Shown here: positions 1-9,373 of the stretch, one piece after another | Layout of the letters: every line of letters starts with the position of its first letter | Numbering within the stretch: the stretch's first letter is position 1 | From: a bacterium | GTDB lineage: Bacteria > Electryoneota > RPQS01 | Direction of reading: 5' to 3' | Assembly: GCA_023382385.1 (NCBI GenBank) | Contig: JAHDVH010000004.1 | Location: forward strand, 148,544 to 212,543 | DNA: 64,000 bases | Made by a program: the position numbers and the translations under genes | The notes under the pieces: model-generated | What the model saw: the letters and a program-made list of their open reading frames with translations, nothing else | Told to the model about the DNA's origin: nothing | Databases searched by the model: none

Positions 1-738
1 TTGCGCGTGAAAGAGGCCGCCGAGTTCTTCGAATTAAGCGACCTGCTGCAGCGCAAACCCAAGCAACTTTCGGGGGGACAGCGGCAGCGTGTGGCACTCG
101 GGCGCGCCGTCGTGCGGCATCCATCGGCATTTTTGTTTGACGAACCACTTTCGAATCTCGACGCGAAACTTCGTGCACACACTCGAACCGAGATTTCCCG
201 ACTTCACAAACGTCTTAAGACGGCCATGGTCTACGTGACACATGATCAGATCGAAGCAATGACTCTCGGAGAACGAATCGTTGTGCTCAAAGACGGTGTC
301 ATCCAGCAGATTGACTCGCCGCTGAATGTTTACAGAAGGCCGGCAAACAAGTTCGTCGCCGGATTCATCGGTTCACCTGCCATGAATTTTATCGCGGGGG
401 CGCGCGACGGCACGCACTTTCGTTCGGCAGCACTGCATTTTCCATTGCCACAGACTCTCTCAAGCGGAACGAACAAACTGACGTTGGGCCTACGTCCCGA
501 ACAGATTGGCGTGGGGGCGAAGGGAAACGGAAAAGTCGGATTCAATCTTCTGGTGGACGTGGTCGAGCCGATCGGCAATGAGTTGCTCGTTTACGGAAGG
601 ATCGGAGATCAGGACTTGATCGTTCGCTGCGATCCGCGCACCGAGGTGATGCCGGACACAACATTGCCGGTATACTTTGATCCGAACGCAGTTCATTACT
701 TTGACGCAGACAGTGAGCAATCGCTGCTGCGTGACTAA
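1..738 (+). CDS. Maltose/sugar ABC transporter ATPase (MalK/UgpC type), 5' end cut by window
   Basis: Energises import of sugars, here most likely maltodextrins, through the two permeases encoded at 4172-5863. About 245 residues are visible: the ABC signature LSGGQ (around 24-28), Walker B with FLFDEPLSNLDA, and the switch histidine in VYVTHDQ. A C-terminal TOBE-type regulatory domain follows, with the LGLRPEQ motif. Walker A and the first ~110 residues lie left of the window, so the TTG at base 1 is not a real start. MalK/UgpC proteins are normally 350-380 residues, which fits. The GH57 gene starts 11 bases after the stop, so this is part of the same operon. Substrate is inferred from the neighbours, not from this protein. 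Confidence 0.93.
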   Translation: MRVKEAAEFFELSDLLQRKPKQLSGGQRQRVALGRAVVRHPSAFLFDEPLSNLDAKLRAHTRTEISRLHKRLKTAMVYVTHDQIEAMTLGERIVVLKDGVIQQIDSPLNVYRRPANKFVAGFIGSPAMNFIAGARDGTHFRSAALHFPLPQTLSSGTNKLTLGLRPEQIGVGAKGNGKVGFNLLVDVVEPIGNELLVYGRIGDQDLIVRCDPRTEVMPDTTLPVYFDPNAVHYFDADSEQSLLRD

Positions 739-749
739 CATTTATTGAG

Positions 750-2960
750 ATGCAACAGCTACTCTTCACTCTTGCACTTCTTTTCACTATCTCCATGGCA
801 CAAGCGGGACAGCTGTATCTGAACATAATCTGGCATCAGCACCAACCGCTGTATTTGAATCCGGAAACCGACGAACTCTCGGGGCCGTGGGTGCGCACGC
901 ACGCCACCAAGGACTACTACGACATGGCGGCACTGCATGAACAGTTTCCCGAGATTCATGCGACGATCAACTTGACCTCTTCCCTGCTCTATCAATTGCA
1001 GGATTACTACGTGAATCGTCTCGGCCCATTGGTCCGGATGGGCGAAGACGGAAAGCGTGAGTTGGATGCCGCGACATATTTCGCAAACTTCTACAGAACC
1101 GATCCCTGGATTGACCTTGCTCTGAAAGCTACCGATAGTTTTTCCGATGCGGACGTTGCAAAGTTGATTTCTGAGCCATGGAACGCTTTTGGTATTTCGG
1201 AAATACAAATTGCGAAGTTCCCGCAGTATGAGGCGCTGCGGGCGAAGGCTCGCGACAGTTTGACCACTGACGATCTGCGCGACATCAAGTCGTGGTTCTT
1301 CACGGCGCACTTTGATCCCGACTTTCTGCGCGGTTCTGCGGGCATTGATGTGAGTCTTGCTGATCTGATTGAAGAGCGCGGAGGAAAATTTTATCTGCGT
1401 GGGAAGGAGCATTTCAGCGAGCGCGACGCGAATAGATTGGTTGCCGAAGCGGCGCGTGTGGCAGAGGAGATCGTGCCGGTTCATCAACGGTTGCTGGCGA
1501 GCGGGCAACTTGAGATCATCACAACGCCATTTTATCATCCCATTCTCCCGCTCCTGATTGACAGCGATGTGGCAAAAGTGTGTCAGCCGAAGAGTGAGTT
1601 GCCTTCACGCTACGCCTATCCGGAGGATGCGCACGCGCAGGTCATCAAAGGAATCAGTTTTTACGAGCGTCTATTCCGGAGAGCGCCCCAAGGGATGTGG
1701 CCTGCGGAGGGTTCCATTTCGCAGGGTGCCGCGAATGTATTTCGAGCACACAACGTGCGCTGGATCTGCGGAGACATGCATGTCTTGATGCGATCCAAGC
1801 CCGAAGGACTCGATGTCGCCAAACCATATCGAGTCAAAACCCCCGACGGCGATGTCGCAATCGTGTTTCGTGAAACCACACTTTCCGATCATATCGGTTT
1901 CACGTATCAGAACATGAAGCCGGATGAAGCGGTTGCGCATTTCACAAAGGAGATTCTGAGGTATGTGCCAAAGGAGAGCCAGAGCGACCGACTGCTTACG
2001 GTGATTCTGGATGGAGAGAATGCGTGGGAGTGGTATCGTTATGACTTGGACGCCAAGAGATTCCTGAACGGACTGTATGCGAAACTGACCGAACTGCGCG
2101 AGGAAGGGCTTGTCACCTGCGTCCATCCCACAGAGTATTTTCGCGGCAATCCCGAGCGCGGCATTCCTGCGCACCCGATTGAAGAGTTGACAGAAATTAC
2201 CGAGTTGTGGCCCGGATCGTGGATCAATGCGAACTACGACACTTGGATCGGTGAACCCGAGGAAAATAAGGCCTGGGAGTATCTGCTCAAGGCGCGGCGT
2301 GCTCTCGAGAATTCGGGCTTGAAGCAACCGGATCCTTATGCGCCAATGGAGAAGAGTGCGCAGGGCGCGGCAATCTATCGCGCGTACGAGGCAATGTACG
2401 CAGCTGAGGGATCAGACTGGTTTTGGTGGTACGGGGCGGATCAGAGCGCGCCGGCCGGTGATCGGCCATTTGAAGAAGCATTTTTCGCGCATCTGCGCGC
2501 CGTTTATGGACAGATGCGCGAAGCCGGTGTTGATATCGAGACTCCCGAGCTTGAACCAATCCTCAGTCAGGCGAAGATTGCGACACAGGAGTCTGGCGGC
2601 GTCATGCAGCGCGGAGGCGAGATGCGCCGCGTGAGGTTCGAATGCGATGCGTCTTCCGAGCAGGTCAGCGTCGCAATATTCATCGTCGGTAATCAGTCGG
2701 CGCTTGGTGACTGGCAGCCAAACATTGTGCGCTTGCGCGATGACGGTGCGGCGGGCGACCAAACGGCTCAAGATGGCATATGGTCTCTGGAAATCGAATT
2801 GCCTTTGGGAACGGAAGTGCAGTATAAATACACCAATTCCGGCGACGCAGGTATCTGGCTGCCGTCCGAGGAGTTTCCCCAGTCAAATCGTGCATTCACT
2901 GTGGACGGTGCATCCGGGGAAGTGATCGTGCATCGTTCTGTGTTTGGGGTGCGTGATTGA
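750..2960 (+). CDS. Secreted GH57 alpha-glucan hydrolase with C-terminal starch-binding-like domain
   Basis: A 736-residue glycoside hydrolase of family 57 (amylase/amylopullulanase type). A signal peptide (about residues 1-19, ending AQA) exports it. The family N-terminal motif WHQHQPLY is at about 28-35, the likely nucleophile is Glu320 in MWPAEG, and the likely acid/base is Asp421 in ILDGENAWEW. Residues ~630-736 form a beta-rich domain with GNQSALGDWQPN, which resembles the CBM20/CBM48-type starch-binding fold. Many GH57 enzymes are intracellular; export here fits degradation of external starch or glycogen feeding the ABC importer. Four bases separate its stop from the binding-protein start. 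Exact bond specificity cannot be read from the sequence. Confidence 0.88.
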   Translation: MQQLLFTLALLFTISMAQAGQLYLNIIWHQHQPLYLNPETDELSGPWVRTHATKDYYDMAALHEQFPEIHATINLTSSLLYQLQDYYVNRLGPLVRMGEDGKRELDAATYFANFYRTDPWIDLALKATDSFSDADVAKLISEPWNAFGISEIQIAKFPQYEALRAKARDSLTTDDLRDIKSWFFTAHFDPDFLRGSAGIDVSLADLIEERGGKFYLRGKEHFSERDANRLVAEAARVAEEIVPVHQRLLASGQLEIITTPFYHPILPLLIDSDVAKVCQPKSELPSRYAYPEDAHAQVIKGISFYERLFRRAPQGMWPAEGSISQGAANVFRAHNVRWICGDMHVLMRSKPEGLDVAKPYRVKTPDGDVAIVFRETTLSDHIGFTYQNMKPDEAVAHFTKEILRYVPKESQSDRLLTVILDGENAWEWYRYDLDAKRFLNGLYAKLTELREEGLVTCVHPTEYFRGNPERGIPAHPIEELTEITELWPGSWINANYDTWIGEPEENKAWEYLLKARRALENSGLKQPDPYAPMEKSAQGAAIYRAYEAMYAAEGSDWFWWYGADQSAPAGDRPFEEAFFAHLRAVYGQMREAGVDIETPELEPILSQAKIATQESGGVMQRGGEMRRVRFECDASSEQVSVAIFIVGNQSALGDWQPNIVRLRDDGAAGDQTAQDGIWSLEIELPLGTEVQYKYTNSGDAGIWLPSEEFPQSNRAFTVDGASGEVIVHRSVFGVRD

Positions 2961-2964
2961 CGTG

Positions 2965-4179
2965 ATGCGATTTCTGTTAGCCGCTCTTGTGCTCCTTGCC
3001 GGATGCTCGCGCGATGACGGCATCGTTCGCTTGCAACTCTGGCATCAAATGCAGCCGGAAGATCGCGCCGTGCTTACGCGAGTGATTCAGGCCTATAGTG
3101 CGACTTTAGATTCGGTCAGAATCGAAGTGATCTATAAGGAGACTGAGGAGTTGCGTTCAAACTTTCAGTCTGCGGCGCTTGCCAAGCTCGGACCGAGTCT
3201 TGTTTACGGTCCTTCTGATCAGGTCGGACCGCTGGCAACAATGCGCTTTGTGCAGCCGCTCGATGCCTACTTCACGCCAGAAGAGTTTGAACGGTTGGAT
3301 GATCGCGCTCTGGTGAAATTTAAGGGTCATACATATCAGATTGCAGATCGAATTGGCAACCATCTGACTTTAGTATACAACAAGAAGCTGCTCCCGACAC
3401 CGCCGCAAACAACTGACGAGCTGATCAAGATGGGACAAGCGGCGACGAAGGATTTCAACGGTGACGGGGTGACGGATCAGTGGGGACTTGTGTGGAATTT
3501 CACGGAGCCTTTCTTCTTCATTCCCTGGTTTTCGGGATTCGGAGGATGGGTCATGGACGAGGACGGTCACCCGTCGCTCAACTCGCCTGCAGCTGTGGAA
3601 GCATTCAAGTTCGTGCGTTCACTTCGCAGCCAGTACAAGATCGTTCCGCCGGACTGTGATTATAATACAGCGGACGCGCTGTTCAAAGAGGGCCGTGCGG
3701 CGATGCTCATCAACGGGCCGTGGTCGTGGAGCGGTTACGGTGCTGCTGGTGTCGATTATGAGTTAGCGCGCATTCCGATGGTTTCTTCTACAGGATTGTG
3801 GCCCGCTCCGATGGTGTCTCCGCTGGGCTACTCCATTAATGTACGCGTCGAAGGTAGAGAGCTTGAAGAGACAGTGAGACTGTTGAAGTATTTATTGAGT
3901 GACGATGTTCAGCAGCAGTTTGTCGAAGCAACCGGGATCATTCCGAGCAGCTTGAAAGTGCGGGCGGACTCATCTTACGTCTCGCGTCCGCACGTCGCGC
4001 AAAGTCTTTCTCAGTTCGAAGTGGGCAGGCCGATGCCAATTGTTCCGGAGCTGCGCGCGGTGTGGGATGCCATGCGTGCATCCTATCAGTCCGTATTGGG
4101 TGGAAATCTTTCACCGGAGGACGCTGCGAGGAACATGCAGAGAGACGCCGAGCAGAAAATTCGGGAGATGAATGAATAG
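2965..4179 (+). CDS. Sugar ABC transporter substrate-binding lipoprotein (MalE-like)
   Basis: Extracytoplasmic binding protein of the family-1 type that delivers oligosaccharide to the MalF/MalG-like permeases. The start is placed at the ATG at 2965 because it gives a compact lipoprotein signal with lipobox LLAGC; a TTG at 2944 would add seven residues and overlap the GH57 gene. It has about 404 residues, normal for the family. Visible family features include the N-terminal LQLWHQMQPEDRAV strand, FNGDGVTDQWG (a DxDGxxD loop) and the hinge region FKEGRAAMLINGPWSW. It overlaps the following permease by 8 bases, so the two are translationally coupled. Confidence 0.92.
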   Translation: MRFLLAALVLLAGCSRDDGIVRLQLWHQMQPEDRAVLTRVIQAYSATLDSVRIEVIYKETEELRSNFQSAALAKLGPSLVYGPSDQVGPLATMRFVQPLDAYFTPEEFERLDDRALVKFKGHTYQIADRIGNHLTLVYNKKLLPTPPQTTDELIKMGQAATKDFNGDGVTDQWGLVWNFTEPFFFIPWFSGFGGWVMDEDGHPSLNSPAAVEAFKFVRSLRSQYKIVPPDCDYNTADALFKEGRAAMLINGPWSWSGYGAAGVDYELARIPMVSSTGLWPAPMVSPLGYSINVRVEGRELEETVRLLKYLLSDDVQQQFVEATGIIPSSLKVRADSSYVSRPHVAQSLSQFEVGRPMPIVPELRAVWDAMRASYQSVLGGNLSPEDAARNMQRDAEQKIREMNE

Positions 4180-5041
4180 AGAACGGAATTTCGCGCTTTG
4201 GATGGTGGCACCTGCGGCAATCGTGGTTGCGCTGGTCGTTGTGTGGCCGTTCGTCTACAACGTGATACTGTCGTTCTCCAATATGAGTCTGCTGCATATC
4301 CATGATTGGGAGCTAATCGGACCGCGTCAGTACGAGAAGGTATTTTCCGATTCCGCCTTTTATGGAGTCCTCGGAAAGACACTTGTCTGGACAATCGTCA
4401 ATGTCTTCTTTCATGTCACGATCGGTGTTGCGCTGGCGGTTATTCTGCACGAGAATGTGCCGGGACGTAGGTTGTTCCGCACCCTGCTCATCCTGCCGTG
4501 GGCGATTCCGGCCGTCGTGACGGCTCTCACGTGGCGCGGCATGTTTCATTACGAGTACGGGGCAGTCAATCTCATCCTGACGAAGGTCTTCAGCCAGACG
4601 CCGATTCAGTGGCTCAATGATCCCATCGGCACATTTGCTGCATGTATTGTGACCAACGTCTGGCTGGGATTTCCGTTCATGATGGTCGTTGCACTGGGCG
4701 GGTTGCAGAGTATCCCAAAAGAGCTTTACGAGGCGGCAATGATTGACGGTGCGAGTGCATGGCAGAGATTTCGGACGATCACACTTCCGATGCTGGTGCC
4801 TGTCTTGACGCCCGCGATTATTCTTGGGTTTGTGTGGACCTTCAACAAGGTGGATATTGTCTGGCTGGTTTCCAATGGCGGAGAGCCGGCCGACCAAACT
4901 CACATTCTTGTTTCCTACGTTTATCGAGCGGCGTTTAACCTTTACCGCTACGGATATGCTGCAGCCGGTTCAATGATTATCTTCCTGCTGCTTGTGCTGT
5001 TCTCTGTTACCTTCATGCGAAAACTGCAGGCAAAGGCTTAA
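4172..5041 (+). CDS. Sugar ABC transporter permease, MalF type
   Basis: Inner-membrane permease of 289 residues with about six transmembrane helices. The EAA loop that docks on the ATPase reads YEAAMIDGASAWQRFRTITLP (about 189-209). The short N terminus without the large MalF periplasmic domain is usual for the wider UgpA/LacF group. The ATG at 4172 overlaps the binding-protein stop, and the partner permease follows after three bases. Together with the ATPase and binding protein this completes a four-part importer. Confidence 0.93.
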   Translation: MNRERNFALWMVAPAAIVVALVVVWPFVYNVILSFSNMSLLHIHDWELIGPRQYEKVFSDSAFYGVLGKTLVWTIVNVFFHVTIGVALAVILHENVPGRRLFRTLLILPWAIPAVVTALTWRGMFHYEYGAVNLILTKVFSQTPIQWLNDPIGTFAACIVTNVWLGFPFMMVVALGGLQSIPKELYEAAMIDGASAWQRFRTITLPMLVPVLTPAIILGFVWTFNKVDIVWLVSNGGEPADQTHILVSYVYRAAFNLYRYGYAAAGSMIIFLLLVLFSVTFMRKLQAKA

Positions 5042-5044
5042 GCC

Positions 5045-5863
5045 GTGATCAAGAAAGTCATACTCTTCACGATTCTTGCGGTCATCACGGTAATGACACT
5101 ATATCCGATATTAACGGTGGTCACCGTGTCCTTGCGTCCGGCGGACAAACTGCTCTCGACCTCGCTTGAGATCATTCCGGAAGACGCCACATTCCGGAAT
5201 TATGTCACCCTATTCACGGACAGGCCGTTTGCCAGATGGCTGCTCAACAGCACATTAGTGGCTGCGGCGGTCACTATCTTTGCGACCGCACTCGCTTCAA
5301 CGGCAGGTTACGCTTTTTCGCGTTTCAGGTTCCCCGGCTACAAGGTGGGCATGAGCCTGCTCCTGATAACACAGATGTTTCCGGCAACGATGCTGCTGCT
5401 ACCGCTGTTCTTGATGCTTGCGAAACTCGGCTTGATCAACTCGTATATCGGCTTGATGGTCGTCTATTCGGCAACAGCATTGCCGTTTACGGTCTGGCAG
5501 ATGAAGGGCTATTATGACACGATTCCTCCCGAGCTTGAAGAAGCGGCCATGTTGGACGGTGCGAACAGGTTTAAGACGTTCTATCTCGTGATTCTGCCGC
5601 TTGCGGCGCCTGCGCTGGTGATTACGGCGCTGTTCAGTTTTCTGACGGCATGGAGCGAGTATGTCGTGGCCGCGCAGGTTCTGCTGACAGAGGACATGTA
5701 CACATTGCCCATCGGTCTCAAGCAGTTTCAGTCCAGCATGACAACAGAGTGGGGGCTGTATGCGGCGGGGTCGATCGTCGTGAGTATTCCGGTGATAATA
5801 TTGTTCATGAAATTGTCCAAGTGGCTGGTGTCCGGCTTGACGCTGGGAAGTGTAAAAGGATAG
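5045..5863 (+). CDS. Sugar ABC transporter permease, MalG type
   Basis: Second permease, 272 residues, about six helices. The EAA loop is at about 163-180, including LEEAAMLDGANRFKTF, and the N-terminal MalG/UgpE hallmark YPILTVVTVSLRP is at about 20-32. Translation begins at a GTG three bases after the MalF stop. It should pair with the MalF-like subunit. The spacing of seven bases to the next secreted protein shows that enzymes and importer are made from one message. Confidence 0.93.
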   Translation: MIKKVILFTILAVITVMTLYPILTVVTVSLRPADKLLSTSLEIIPEDATFRNYVTLFTDRPFARWLLNSTLVAAAVTIFATALASTAGYAFSRFRFPGYKVGMSLLLITQMFPATMLLLPLFLMLAKLGLINSYIGLMVVYSATALPFTVWQMKGYYDTIPPELEEAAMLDGANRFKTFYLVILPLAAPALVITALFSFLTAWSEYVVAAQVLLTEDMYTLPIGLKQFQSSMTTEWGLYAAGSIVVSIPVIILFMKLSKWLVSGLTLGSVKG

Positions 5864-5870
5864 TTTGCGT

Positions 5871-8800
5871 ATGAAGAAGATGATCTTGCTATTGCTGTGT
5901 ATGGTTGGAGTCACAAGTGCGGATGTGAGTTACCGCGACACTCCCTGGAAGCTCGAGCATTGGCTTGCGAAGGATGAGATCAATGACGTGGCACGAGGTG
6001 ACGTTGACCTTTGCAACCTATTCTACCGAGAGACCGAGGACTCGCTCTATTGCAAGACCACTATTCGGGAGAGTTGGATCGGCCGGTGCGATGTCAGATG
6101 GGAAGTTCGTGATGCAAAGGGACTCATAGCCCGCTTGACAAGCGGAGGCACCGGAAGTGCGGCCGTGCGCGAACAGACCTATCGCGGAGTGCTTGAGTGG
6201 GCCATTGCGAGGCCGGATGACTGGGCAGGCGTGAACACGATTCGCGTCGAGACCTACAACGCAAGTGTCATCCATGACAAAATCGAATGGACTCGTGACT
6301 CTCATCGATCATTAGACGGTGACGTTGGCAATTGCGCGTTCGTGCATCACGGAAATCAAGGCTTAACCTATACAGACGTGTTTCGCGGGCAGGACGGCAG
6401 TGAAGGTTTTGACGAAATCCTCGAATTGCACCAAGCACGTAACGCTCCGGGAAACTTTCATCTTTCTGGAACGCTGATCACCGCGGCGGACTGGTATGAC
6501 CGACCGTTTCTGCAGTGGCTGCGTGATGGAATCACCGAAGGTTGGGTGGCTATGCTTGGCTCAGCCTACGCACAGCACATCATGCCGTTCGTTTACAATA
6601 ACATGAACAACTGGGCGGTCAGTATCGAGCAGGATCTGATCGAGTATAAGCTTGGCTACTCACCTCGCGTGGCGTGGATTCCGGAACGCGTCTGGCTTGC
6701 CCAAGGGCACTATCCCGATGCAGGGTTAAACGATTCATGGCTCGGCGACAACTGGACGCAGCACGGAATTGACGCGGTGATTCTTGATGACTGGCCGCAC
6801 GTGGCGGGTTATAGTGACCGGAAGATTCATTGGATGAATAACGGCTCCGGAGTTGTCTTGCGTGTGATTCCCATCGACGGCGAGTTCACGGGCAACTGCC
6901 ACTATAATCCGGGTGCTGCTATCGCGCAGATTCAAGGCACGGGCCGCTACGGAATTATTGTTTATGGAACGGATTGGGAAGCCGCCGCGGAGATGGCGGA
7001 CTTTGACTGTCCGGACTGTCTTGAGAACTATACGCAAGTGCTTAACTGGGCTGCAGACAACTATCCCGCTGTCGATATTTGGAAGCTTGACGACGCACTA
7101 AATCACGGAGACTTTGCCGGGAACGGAATTGAAGTAGGGAACGGAACGTACGGATTGATCGGTGGGAACAACGGATACGGCGGAACGAACAATAGTTGGT
7201 ACACACACTGGGCGGGAACGGCGTCGCTGTCTGACTTTCATGCGCCCGCGTGGAACTACGGTCAAATCTGGACAACCGTCTACAATCAGGTCAACGGCGC
7301 TCCGAACAACACTCTGTCAGAGACCGCTTGGTACGTGATGATGACGAATCTGCACGAGACGGCGTGGCACGACTACATGGGCGGGCCGATCAGCGGCTGG
7401 CAGCATCGCTATAGCGCGCATATCAAGAACGCGGCAGTGTATGCGGAAGCCGCACGCTGGGCGGCGGGGCTGTATGCCAACACGTGCGGAGCATTTTTCA
7501 GCGATATTGACGTGGACGGTATCGAGGAGCTTGTCATACACAATGACCGTGTCTACGCGGTGTTCGAATCAATTGGCGGTCGTGCACAATATGTCTTCAG
7601 CAAAGGACCGGGGGGAGAGAATTTCTCAATTGTCGGGAGCTGCAACACATACTGGGCGGAGACGGATGGCGACTATGACGAACCTTCCTCGAACAATCAT
7701 CAGGCGGCCTTTGCAGACGTGAGTCCGACCTATCGAAACGATCTCTACACATTGTCGATCGACCAGAACTCGAACGCATTTGCGAAGATTAGAATGAGTT
7801 TCGGGTCTGTCGAAAAGACGATCGAGGTGTCGTCCGGCACTCCGTATTTGCAGGCGAGGTATGACGTCGGTAATCAGGACTGTTACATTCGGCATGGCTT
7901 CAGTCCGGACTTGCTCGGTATGATTTGGGATGCGGAGATGCAGCGACTTTGGGATCCTGATCAGGCCTATTCGGGTTTTCGCAATCCGAACAGCGGCGCG
8001 ACAGGAGCTTTAATCAAGAACAACGGCGGCACGACGCATGTCACCGAGTTCGCGGGTACGCTGCTGCGCGGCGATGAGTTGCGGGGAAGCGGAGAGTTTT
8101 CGTACCTGCTTTACGCCGGTCCAACATCCGCGCCGGACGTCAACGGACGCGTGGCGGAACTTGAGGCGTTGACGTCACTCAATCTCGATGTCTATGGTCC
8201 GCGCCTGAACGCGCAGGCGGCTTTTATCAACTCCACCACAATCGAACTCTCATTCAATGAAGCCGTAAATCAAACGCTTGCTGAAACGCCGGCCAATTGG
8301 GCTTTGTCGGGTTTCGTCGTACCGCATAGTGTTGTCGCAGCAGTCCGGCAAGGGGATTGGACGCGAGTTCGGTTGACCGTCTCTCCCAATCTCGCGGGCG
8401 GAGAAAGCGGGGTTGTGTCGGTGATAAACGTCACGGACATGAGTGGTAATGTCGTGAACCCGGACTTTGACGAAGCACTCCTTGCAGTTCCCAACGGACT
8501 GACACCGCATACCATCGTCATTGACGGCACGCGTGATTTTGATGTGGCGAATGAATGTTTGATTGCTGCGGCGGATACGCTCACAATTACATGGGATTCG
8601 CTTGCGCTTTACATCGGTTACTGGCGCAAAGACTTGAGTACGGGAGATTTGTTTGTCAATATTGATACTAATCAGCAGCCGAATTCAGGTGCGGCGACCG
8701 ACTCGTGGGGCCGCGTTCTCTTTGCGAATCCGTTCCGGATTGAATATCAAATCGCCATTGAAGGCGGACCGGGCAACATTCAAGTCAACCGTTGGACCGG

Positions 8801-9317
8801 AACAAGCTGGATCTATCAGCAGTTTGGGCAGCACGGTGCCAGCAGCTATAACGGTTGGTCGGGCAATCCGTATACGGAGATGCGCATCCCCTGGTCTGAC
8901 TTGGGAAGTCCCGTCGGGATAGCGCTGTCCGTACACGTCACGCAGGAGGACAATCAGATCACGACGCGTGCGCTGCCGCAGGCAAATCCAGTAGGCAATC
9001 TGGTAACGCTTTCCCATTGCTATCGCATCTATGCTCCGTATGCCTCCGGTCCGTTGCCGCTGATGGGCGCGCGGACGAAAAACATTCTGTCCGGTGATTT
9101 GATTGAACCGGAGTTATCGATTAACGGCGAATCCGGAGTTCCCAGATTGTTCTGGGCGCCCGTGCAGGGTGCGCATAGCTACGATATTTATCGCGCCGCA
9201 ACGTCCACCGGAACGTATGACTTTCTGGGGGAAACTTCACTCACGACATTCGACGACTTATCCGTCCTGCCCGGCGATCGAGCTTTCTACGTCGTGCGGG
9301 CGCGCGGCGGGATTTAA
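5871..9317 (+). CDS. Large secreted GH57-type protein with Ig-like, CBM9-like and FN3-like modules
   Basis: About 1148 residues; the start is the ATG at 5871 (MKKMILLLLCMVGVTSA gives a signal peptide). Residues ~100-430 carry GH57-like features: candidate nucleophile Glu272 in AWIPERVW and candidate acid Asp368 in YGTDWEAA. After a long central region come a bacterial Ig-like domain of SbsA type (LSFNEAVNQ, about 790-870), a CBM9-like module starting VIDGTRDFD (about 880-1050) and a terminal fibronectin-like repeat. The usual HQHQP-like first motif is not obvious; HHGNQG may occupy that place. Glucan activity is therefore inferred from family resemblance and context. It could act at the cell surface to hold and cleave polysaccharide. 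Confidence 0.75.
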   Translation: MKKMILLLLCMVGVTSADVSYRDTPWKLEHWLAKDEINDVARGDVDLCNLFYRETEDSLYCKTTIRESWIGRCDVRWEVRDAKGLIARLTSGGTGSAAVREQTYRGVLEWAIARPDDWAGVNTIRVETYNASVIHDKIEWTRDSHRSLDGDVGNCAFVHHGNQGLTYTDVFRGQDGSEGFDEILELHQARNAPGNFHLSGTLITAADWYDRPFLQWLRDGITEGWVAMLGSAYAQHIMPFVYNNMNNWAVSIEQDLIEYKLGYSPRVAWIPERVWLAQGHYPDAGLNDSWLGDNWTQHGIDAVILDDWPHVAGYSDRKIHWMNNGSGVVLRVIPIDGEFTGNCHYNPGAAIAQIQGTGRYGIIVYGTDWEAAAEMADFDCPDCLENYTQVLNWAADNYPAVDIWKLDDALNHGDFAGNGIEVGNGTYGLIGGNNGYGGTNNSWYTHWAGTASLSDFHAPAWNYGQIWTTVYNQVNGAPNNTLSETAWYVMMTNLHETAWHDYMGGPISGWQHRYSAHIKNAAVYAEAARWAAGLYANTCGAFFSDIDVDGIEELVIHNDRVYAVFESIGGRAQYVFSKGPGGENFSIVGSCNTYWAETDGDYDEPSSNNHQAAFADVSPTYRNDLYTLSIDQNSNAFAKIRMSFGSVEKTIEVSSGTPYLQARYDVGNQDCYIRHGFSPDLLGMIWDAEMQRLWDPDQAYSGFRNPNSGATGALIKNNGGTTHVTEFAGTLLRGDELRGSGEFSYLLYAGPTSAPDVNGRVAELEALTSLNLDVYGPRLNAQAAFINSTTIELSFNEAVNQTLAETPANWALSGFVVPHSVVAAVRQGDWTRVRLTVSPNLAGGESGVVSVINVTDMSGNVVNPDFDEALLAVPNGLTPHTIVIDGTRDFDVANECLIAAADTLTITWDSLALYIGYWRKDLSTGDLFVNIDTNQQPNSGAATDSWGRVLFANPFRIEYQIAIEGGPGNIQVNRWTGTSWIYQQFGQHGASSYNGWSGNPYTEMRIPWSDLGSPVGIALSVHVTQEDNQITTRALPQANPVGNLVTLSHCYRIYAPYASGPLPLMGARTKNILSGDLIEPELSINGESGVPRLFWAPVQGAHSYDIYRAATSTGTYDFLGETSLTTFDDLSVLPGDRAFYVVRARGGI

Positions 9318-9373
9318 GAACTGCTTACATTGATACCATTTCATTTTCTGATGACACACTTACAGGAGACACC

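Noticed and set aside
759-1538. Long minus-strand ORF inside the first GH57 gene, and similar antisense ORFs at 21193-22122, 23665-24510 and 24867-25601
   Set aside because: They lie opposite genes with clear domains and motifs, and show none of their own.
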